A DNA stretch of 45,505 nucleotides from NCBI GenBank assembly GCA_963836355.1, contig CAWIJO010000027.1:1-45505 (forward strand), given 5' to 3'. This document shows positions 41,338-45,505 of the stretch, in pieces (position 1 is the stretch's first letter; each line of letters starts with the position of its first letter). A program made the translations under genes and the position numbers. A model generated the notes under the pieces. The model searched no databases and was not told where the DNA came from. It saw only the letters and a program-made list of their open reading frames with translations. This DNA comes from Palsa-506 sp963836355 (lineage in GTDB: Bacteria; Actinomycetota; Actinomycetes; Streptosporangiales; Streptosporangiaceae).

Positions 41338-41580
41338 TCAGCAGGCCTGCAGCTGGTCTTCCAGCAGGACGAGCACCTTCATCGACCGGGCGACCCGGTC
41401 GGGCTTGTAGATCGCCAGGGTGTCGCCAGGCGGGCAGCATCTCCAGGGCGCGGCGCAGCTGCCGGCCGGACGTCCCGGGAACTGGCGTACCGATTCCGGT
41501 ACCCGTCCTCAGCGCCACCGCAGGGGTCCCCCGGAGGCCCGCCCCGGCCGGCGATTACGGGCGCCGGTGAGAAACGGGGG
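41338..41580 (-). pseudogene. Serine recombinase (resolvase) remnant
   Basis: Pieces of a resolvase N-terminal catalytic domain lie in different minus-strand frames. EDGYRNRYASSRDVR is followed, in another frame, by GRQLRRALEMLPA, and after a one-base insertion by GDTLAIYKPDRVARSMKVLV then LLEDQLQAC and a stop. GDTL...DR..RS is the signature of the Tn3-resolvase/invertase family, with the conserved Asp-Arg and Arg-Ser. The N-terminal Ser motif and the DNA-binding domain are missing. It lies about 100 bp upstream of arsR, marking the left edge of the arsenic island. Confidence 0.6.
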
Positions 41581-41684
41581 CACCAGCACAAACCGCCCGG
41601 CGGGCGAAGAAAGGACTCACGGCCCGGGCGCATAGGTGACCAACGGCCCTGTCCCCGCGCGCCCCGCACTCATACCATGGCAGC

Positions 41685-42047
41685 GTGAACACTTCAACGG
41701 CTATTGCATCAAGTCCGGTTGAACTGACGGGCCGCCTCGCCGCGCTGGCCGACCCGGTGCGGCTGCGCATCGTCGGGGTGCTGGCCGGCGGCGGCCGGTG
41801 CGTGTGCGACCTGCAGGAAAAGGTGCCGGTGGCCGCCAACCTGCTGTCCTACCACCTTCGCGTGCTGCGCGACGCGGGCCTGGTGATCGCGGCCCGCCGG
41901 GGGCGCTGGATCGACTACCGCCTCGACGGTGATGGGTTCGCCGCGTTGTGGGCGCAGGCGTCCGCGGCAGGCGTGCCCTTGCCGGGCGATCACGTCACTG
42001 CCGCCTGGTGCGGACCCTCGTGCGATGCGAAGGAGGTGCAGCGGTGA
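41685..42047 (+). CDS. arsR: ArsR-family arsenic-responsive repressor
   Basis: 120 aa. Winged helix-turn-helix with LADPVRLRIVGVLAGGG, then RCVCDLQ, the As(III)-binding CVC motif (Cys39, Cys41), and VAANLLSYHLRVLRDAGLVI as recognition helix. A second cysteine pair in WCGPSC (Cys109, Cys113) near the C-terminus is less usual and could supply the third thiolate. It starts at a GTG with no strong ribosome-binding site, so a leaderless message is possible. The stop overlaps the GTG of acr3. Presumably represses the operon 41685-45025 until arsenite is bound. Confidence 0.93.
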   Translation: MNTSTAIASSPVELTGRLAALADPVRLRIVGVLAGGGRCVCDLQEKVPVAANLLSYHLRVLRDAGLVIAARRGRWIDYRLDGDGFAALWAQASAAGVPLPGDHVTAAWCGPSCDAKEVQR

Positions 42048-43147
42048 CCAGCGTCAAGAGCGGCACGACGGGCGCTGCGGCGGCCGAGGAGCGGCCGGTG
42101 ATGGCCCAGTTGCCCGTGCTGGACCGGTTCCTTCCGGTGTGGATCGGGGCGGCGATGGTAGCCGGGCTGCTGCTCGGCCGCCTGGTCCCGGGCCTGAACA
42201 GCGCGCTGAACCACGTCGCGGTCCATGGCACCAGCCTCCCCATCGCGCTCGGCCTGCTGCTGATGATGTACCCAGTGCTGGCGAAGGTCCGCTACACCGA
42301 GATCGGGCGGATCACCGCCGACCGGCGGATGATGGCCGTTTCGCTGGTGCTCAACTGGGTGATCGGCCCGGCGGTGATGTTCGCGCTGGCCTGGCTGCTG
42401 CTGCCGGACCAGCCCGCCTACCGCACCGGGGTCATCCTGGTCGGCCTGGCCCGCTGCATCGCGATGGTGCTGATCTGGACCGACCTGGCGCGCGGCGACC
42501 GCGAGATGGCCACCGTGCTCGTGGCGCTCAACGCGGTCTTCCAGGTCCTGCTGTACGCGGCGCTCGGGTTCTTCTACCTGCAGGTGCTGCCCGGCTGGCT
42601 CGGCCTGCCGACTGCCAGCCTGCATGTGTCCATCGTCGAGATCGCCGGCACGGTCGCGGTCTTCCTCGGCATCCCCCTGGTCGCCGGGTACCTCACCCGC
42701 ACCATCGGGGAGCGGGCGAAGGGCCGGGACTGGTACGAGACTAAGTTCCTGCCCAGGCTCGGGCCGGTCGCGCTCTACGGGCTGCTGTTCACGGTCGTCA
42801 TCCTGTTCGCCCTCCAGGGCAAGAAGATCACCGCCGAGCCGCTGGACGTGGCCCGGATCGCGCTCCCGCTGTTGGCCTACTTCGTGATCATGTGGTTCGC
42901 CGGGTTCGCGGTCAGCCGCCGACTCCACCTGTCCTACCCGCGCACCGTGGCGCTTTCGTTCTCCGCGGCCAGCAATGACTTCGAGCTGGCGATCGCGGTC
43001 GCGATCGGCGTGTTCGGGGTGACCAGCGGGCAGGCCCTCGCCGGCGTGGTCGGGCCGCTCATTGAGGTGCCGGTCATGGTCGCGCTGGTTTACGTCGCGC
43101 TGTGGGTCCGCCGCCGCTTCTACCCCGCCGAGGAGGCCGCGTCATGA
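42044..43147 (+). CDS. acr3: ACR3-family arsenite efflux permease
   Basis: 367 aa from the GTG with AAGGAGG 7 nt upstream; the longer open frame to 41948 overlaps arsR and is not used. Ten membrane segments. The conserved Cys138 in GLARCIAMVLIWTDLARGD and the late segment SFSAASNDFELAIAVAIGVF, with its essential Glu, are hallmarks of ACR3 As(OH)3/H+ antiporters. YPVLAKVRY in an early loop is also characteristic. It exports arsenite across the cytoplasmic membrane. Overlap with arsR (GTGA) and with the DUF2180 gene (ATGA) shows tight coupling. Confidence 0.96.
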   Translation: MTSVKSGTTGAAAAEERPVMAQLPVLDRFLPVWIGAAMVAGLLLGRLVPGLNSALNHVAVHGTSLPIALGLLLMMYPVLAKVRYTEIGRITADRRMMAVSLVLNWVIGPAVMFALAWLLLPDQPAYRTGVILVGLARCIAMVLIWTDLARGDREMATVLVALNAVFQVLLYAALGFFYLQVLPGWLGLPTASLHVSIVEIAGTVAVFLGIPLVAGYLTRTIGERAKGRDWYETKFLPRLGPVALYGLLFTVVILFALQGKKITAEPLDVARIALPLLAYFVIMWFAGFAVSRRLHLSYPRTVALSFSAASNDFELAIAVAIGVFGVTSGQALAGVVGPLIEVPVMVALVYVALWVRRRFYPAEEAAS

Positions 43148-43380
43148 ACTGCTTCGACTGCGCCGCGCTTGGTGACCACGCCGCTGCCGTCGCCATCTGC
43201 GCCGACTGCGGCGCCGCGGTCTGCCGCGATCACGCGCACGTCACCGCCCGCTGGCTGACCCGCACCATGGTGATCAACCGGGTCGTGGCCGTCGAGCCGC
43301 CCGCGCGCACCATCCGCTGCGGCATCTGCCAGGCCGCCCGCGACGCCGCGCCGGCTACCGGCTACGCGGCGGTCGGCTGA
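43144..43380 (+). CDS. DUF2180 small zinc-ribbon-like protein
   Basis: 78 aa with seven Cys: C3-x2-C6, C19-x2-C22, C27 and C59-x2-C62, and His30 and His32 close to C27. The start MNCFDCAALGDHAAAVAICA then DCGAAVCRDHAHV matches DUF2180, a small metal-binding family found in actinomycetes. Its ATG overlaps the acr3 stop (ATGA). In this setting the many thiols could bind As(III) or zinc and serve as a metallochaperone; this is inference. Confidence 0.82.
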   Translation: MNCFDCAALGDHAAAVAICADCGAAVCRDHAHVTARWLTRTMVINRVVAVEPPARTIRCGICQAARDAAPATGYAAVG

Positions 43381-43399
43381 GCATTAGGGAGGTGTCGTC

Positions 43400-43468
43400 G
43401 TGAACACAGAAGGTATGGCCGGTCACTTCCAGCCAATCGGGATCGAGTCAATCCGGAGGGCAGCATGA
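43400..43468 (+). CDS. 22-residue micro-ORF
   Basis: GTG at 43400 has GGGAGG at 43387-43392, 7 nt upstream, a near-ideal ribosome-binding site. The frame encodes 22 residues (VNTEGMAGHFQPIGIESIRR plus AA) and its TGA overlaps the ATG of the next gene (ATGA at 43465-43468). This is the same coupling used elsewhere in the operon. No Cys, no hydrophobic segment. It could be a leader that couples translation to the 81-aa protein, whose own GGAGG site lies inside it, or a true micropeptide. Too short for a homology call. Confidence 0.5.
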   Translation: MNTEGMAGHFQPIGIESIRRAA

Positions 43469-43710
43469 ATTTCAAACGAGTAACACAGTGGCTGCTAACG
43501 GGCTGGATGGTGGCCTACGCGCTACGTCTCGCGTTCGCAGCGACCCTGCAACCTTGGTGGCACGTGAATACGTGGGCGTGGTGGCTACAGCCGCTGGCGT
43601 TCTTTCCCCTGTTCATGACATTCATGATGCTGTGGATGATCCCGACCGTTAAGAAATTCTATGCGCGCCAGGATCGTCCCTGCGGGAAATTGTGGAAGTG
43701 CCGGGTATGA
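43465..43710 (+). CDS. Small two-segment membrane protein of the arsenic operon
   Basis: 81 aa. Two hydrophobic segments, VTQWLLTGWMVAYALRLAFA (about 6-26) and WWLQPLAFFPLFMTFMMLWM (about 39-58), are followed by a basic tail with two cysteines (RPCGKLWKC). It is unusually rich in Trp and Met. Codon usage is visibly less GC-biased than that of acr3 or the permease, suggesting separate acquisition. GGAGG lies 6 nt before the ATG. The stop overlaps the permease start (ATGA), so a role as a subunit or partner of the ArsP-like permease is plausible. I do not recognise the family. Confidence 0.7.
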   Translation: MNFKRVTQWLLTGWMVAYALRLAFAATLQPWWHVNTWAWWLQPLAFFPLFMTFMMLWMIPTVKKFYARQDRPCGKLWKCRV

Positions 43711-44756
43711 GCATCGCCGGGCGGCTGCCGGCCTCGGGGCGTGGCCGGTGGCTCACCCTGGCCGCGCCGGCGGCCGCGTGGGTGGCCGCCTACTGGGTGA
43801 ACGGCTGGTTGTGGGACCGGTTCCTGTATGACGCGCTGGGGATGGCGCGGACCGGCCGGCTGGCCGAGACGATCCACTTCTTCCTCTACGACATGATCAA
43901 GATCGCCCTGCTGCTGGTCGGGATCATCTTCATCGTTACGGTGCTGCGCTCCTACATGAGCATCGAGCGCACCCGCGCCATGCTCGGCGGCAAGCGCGAG
44001 GGCGCCGGCAACGTGATGGCGGCCGGGCTCGGGGTGGTGACCCCGTTCTGCTCGTGCAGTGCGGTGCCGGCGTTCATCGGGTTCGTCGCCGCCGGGGTGC
44101 CGATCGGGGTGACGCTGAGCTTCCTGATCGCCAGTCCCCTGGTCAACGAGATCGCCATCGGGATGTTGTTCAGCCTGTTCGGCTGGCAGGTCGCCGCCCT
44201 TTATGTCGCGGCCGGGCTGGTCATCGCGATCGTCGCCGGCTGGGTCCTCGGCCGGATGGGTGTGCAGAAATGGGTCGAGCCGTTCGTGTTCGAGACCAGG
44301 CTCGGCGGGCAGGTCATCGACTCCGCCGCCGGGCTGACCTTCGACCAGCGCATCCAGATGGGCGTCGAAGAGGTCGCCACGATCTTGCGCAAGATCTGGC
44401 CCTACCTGCTTGTCGGCATCGGCCTGGGCGCGATCATCCACGGCTGGGTCCCCGCCGCCTTCTTCACCACCTACGCCGGCCCGGGCAACGCCTTCGGCGT
44501 CCTTGTTGCGGTCGGGATCGGCGTGCCGCTGTACTCCAACGCCGCCGGAATCATGCCGATGGTGCAGGCTCTCTTCGAGAAGGGCCTGCCGATGGGGACC
44601 CTGCTCGCGTTCATGATGAGCGTCGTCGCGCTGTCCCTGCCGGAGATGATCCTGCTGCGCCGCGTCCTCAAGCCCCAGCTGCTCGCCGCGTTCGTCGGCG
44701 TCGTCGCCACCGGCATCATCGCCGTCGGCTACCTGTTCAACCTCCTCCTCGCCTGA
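43707..44756 (+). CDS. ArsP-like permease (COG0701/DUF318)
   Basis: 349 aa with about eight membrane segments. TPFCSCSAVPAFIGFVAAGVPIG with Cys115 and Cys117 is the conserved CSC motif of the COG0701 permeases; in ArsP these cysteines are needed for export of trivalent organoarsenicals. SFLIASPLVNEIAIGMLFSL and the second-half GVPLYSNAAGIMPMVQAL complete the family pattern. Export of methylarsenite or a related thiophilic species is a reasonable inference, but other members of the family handle different substrates. Start chosen at the ATG overlapping the upstream TGA; a GTG at 43692 lies within the neighbour. Confidence 0.88.
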   Translation: MSIAGRLPASGRGRWLTLAAPAAAWVAAYWVNGWLWDRFLYDALGMARTGRLAETIHFFLYDMIKIALLLVGIIFIVTVLRSYMSIERTRAMLGGKREGAGNVMAAGLGVVTPFCSCSAVPAFIGFVAAGVPIGVTLSFLIASPLVNEIAIGMLFSLFGWQVAALYVAAGLVIAIVAGWVLGRMGVQKWVEPFVFETRLGGQVIDSAAGLTFDQRIQMGVEEVATILRKIWPYLLVGIGLGAIIHGWVPAAFFTTYAGPGNAFGVLVAVGIGVPLYSNAAGIMPMVQALFEKGLPMGTLLAFMMSVVALSLPEMILLRRVLKPQLLAAFVGVVATGIIAVGYLFNLLLA

Positions 44757-44782
44757 CCCGCCCACACGGAAGGATCGATATC

Positions 44783-45025
44783 GTGATCATCAAGGTACTC
44801 GGCCCCGGCTGCGCCAACTGCAAGAACCTCGAACGCGTCACCCGTGACGCCGTCGACGCCCTCGCCCTGGACGCGACGATCGAGAAGGTCGAGGATTACC
44901 CCGCCATCGTCGGCTACGGGGTCATGTCCACCCCTGCCCTCGTCGTCGATGAGAAGGTCGTGGTGTCCGGCCGCGTGCCGACACCCGCCCAGGTGCGCGA
45001 CCTGCTCACCCCGCTGGCCTCCTAG
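44783..45025 (+). CDS. Thioredoxin-like CxxC protein
   Basis: 80 aa. VIIKVLGPGCANCKNLERVT has the redox pair Cys10-x2-Cys13. MSTPALVVDEKVVVSGRVPT holds the cis-Pro and the strand that pack against it, as in the 'redox-active disulfide protein 2' family of small thioredoxin/glutaredoxin-like proteins. These are often encoded directly after COG0701 permease genes, as here. It may reduce or deliver the permease substrate. The GTG at 44783 has GGAAGGA 8 nt upstream, and the gene lies 26 bp after the permease. Last gene of the operon. Confidence 0.9.
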   Translation: MIIKVLGPGCANCKNLERVTRDAVDALALDATIEKVEDYPAIVGYGVMSTPALVVDEKVVVSGRVPTPAQVRDLLTPLAS

Positions 45026-45317
45026 CCAGCGAGCGCGAGACCTGCCCGGACGAGCTACCCGGGCGCACCGGCCTGGGCTGGACAGGATCCCGCGATAAGG
45101 GCTGAGATGGCCCGTGACGAGGATCGGTACAGGATCCTGAGCGTCACGTGACGTGATACTTGTGTTACGCGCCGCCCACTGTTGTTAGCGATTCGTTATT
45201 TGGTGATGTAGCAGCAGCGCTCCGTGAGCACGGGTTACGCTAGTAAGAAACGCCTGGCCTACCGCCAGATAGATGATCGTCGAATCGGCTGGGGTCGGCG
45301 CACGGCGGGAGAGACGG
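45026..45317. other. Intergenic region between the arsenic operon and the recombinase
   Basis: About 290 bp with no gene. The part from 45150 to 45260 is much AT-richer than the window. ACAGGATCC occurs twice (about 45088 and 45130). A 12-bp perfect palindrome lies at 45142-45153. The position beside the 3' end of a tyrosine recombinase gene makes an attachment or recombination site possible, but no repeat matching another edge was found. Confidence 0.35.
45142..45153. repeat. 12-bp perfect palindrome
   Basis: CGTCACGTGACG is its own reverse complement, followed directly by TGATAC in an AT-rich stretch. Candidate operator or recombinase-binding half-site; nothing in the sequence fixes which. 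Confidence 0.4.
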
Positions 45318-45505
45318 TCAGTTGTCGAAGATGCGCTCGATGACGGCGGCGTTCTCGGCCGGTCCGGCGCGGAAGTACCGGGCCGCGGTGTCGAGGGAAG
45401 CGTGTCCGAGCAGGGCCTGGACCTGGGCCGGGTCGGCTCCGCCCTGGCGGAGGCGCGTGGCGAAGGTGTGGCGGCAGCGGTGGGGGCGCAGGCCCGGGAT
45501 GCCGG
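45318..45505 (-). CDS. Tyrosine recombinase/integrase, C-terminal part (continues past window edge)
   Basis: 61 residues to the stop, open at the window end. The catalytic C-terminus is clear: the HxxR box in HRCRHTFATRLRQGG, the second His in VQALLGHASLDT and the nucleophile Tyr in AARYFRAG, then ENAAVIERIFDN and stop. This is the normal end of phage-type or XerC/D-like integrases. It points leftwards, with its 3' end toward the arsenic operon, and could be the integrase that carried the island. The N-terminal part is outside the window, so completeness is unknown. Confidence 0.85.
   Translation of the reverse strand, partial: GIPGLRPHRCRHTFATRLRQGGADPAQVQALLGHASLDTAARYFRAGPAENAAVIERIFDN

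Noticed and set aside
41990..42928. 312-codon minus-strand frame opposite acr3
   Set aside because: His/Gln/Asp-rich translation typical of the antisense of membrane proteins; acr3 motifs are unambiguous.
1..45505. CRISPR arrays, rRNA or tRNA genes
   Set aside because: No regularly spaced identical repeats and no cloverleaf or rRNA-like conserved segment were seen on either strand by eye.

Overview
The window is GC-rich throughout and reads as chromosomal DNA of a soil-type actinomycete. The signs are strong GC bias at third codon positions, many GTG starts, 4-nt ATGA/GTGA start-stop overlaps, a mycothiol-type maleylpyruvate isomerase homologue, DUF6069/TetR and ArsR/SRPBCC pairs, and DrrAB-like ABC genes followed by a HisKA_3 kinase and a LuxR-type regulator. 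No rRNA or tRNA gene and no CRISPR array was seen. The species cannot be named from this stretch.

Layout. 0.1-5.1 kb: a TetR regulator with a DUF1772-like membrane protein and a membrane-anchored alpha/beta hydrolase on the minus strand, divergent from a saccharopine-dehydrogenase-like gene, a COG4315 secreted-repeat gene and a VC0807-type membrane protein. 5.2-11 kb is a graveyard: a PqqD/RRE-like small ORF, a Tn3-type 38-bp terminal repeat, a frameshifted DUF6069-TetR pair, a Tn3-family transposase with three frame breaks, a 5'-truncated VC0807 paralogue and an SDR fragment. 11.4-16.7 kb: a secreted repeat protein with an in-frame TAG, a DHA2 efflux pump, a PLDc_N/SHOCT protein, a DUF4232 lipoprotein, then methyltransferase and response-regulator fragments. 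16.9-19.6 kb: pgi and gnd, closed by a strong hairpin terminator. 19.6-25.8 kb: csbD-hemerythrin, LysR/EamA divergent pair, a small conserved protein, an APH/DUF6285 scar, exonuclease III and a phospholipase D-like protein. 25.8-31 kb: MFS transporter with a broken LuxR gene upstream, mycothiol-type isomerase, P-loop kinase, and a complete paaZ. 31-37.4 kb: small conserved proteins, an AKR-ArsR chimera in front of an SRPBCC gene, a secreted protein that has lost its stop, a methyltransferase, and a secreted beta-helix protein. 37.5-41.1 kb: a four-gene overlapping operon of ABC ATPase, ABC permease, sensor kinase and response regulator. 41.3-45.5 kb: an arsenic island (arsR, acr3, DUF2180, a 22-codon ORF, an 81-aa membrane protein, an ArsP-like permease, a CxxC thioredoxin-like protein) between a decayed serine recombinase and the C-terminus of a tyrosine recombinase.

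Two things stand out. First, at least a dozen genes are broken (frameshifts, nonsense codon, internal deletions, chimeric joins) while intact operons lie between them; this is either genuine decay in an accessory region or, for the single-base breaks, sequencing error. Second, the arsenic island carries non-standard small genes with strong ribosome-binding sites and overlapping stops and starts. That makes it the best candidate here for an under-described functional module.
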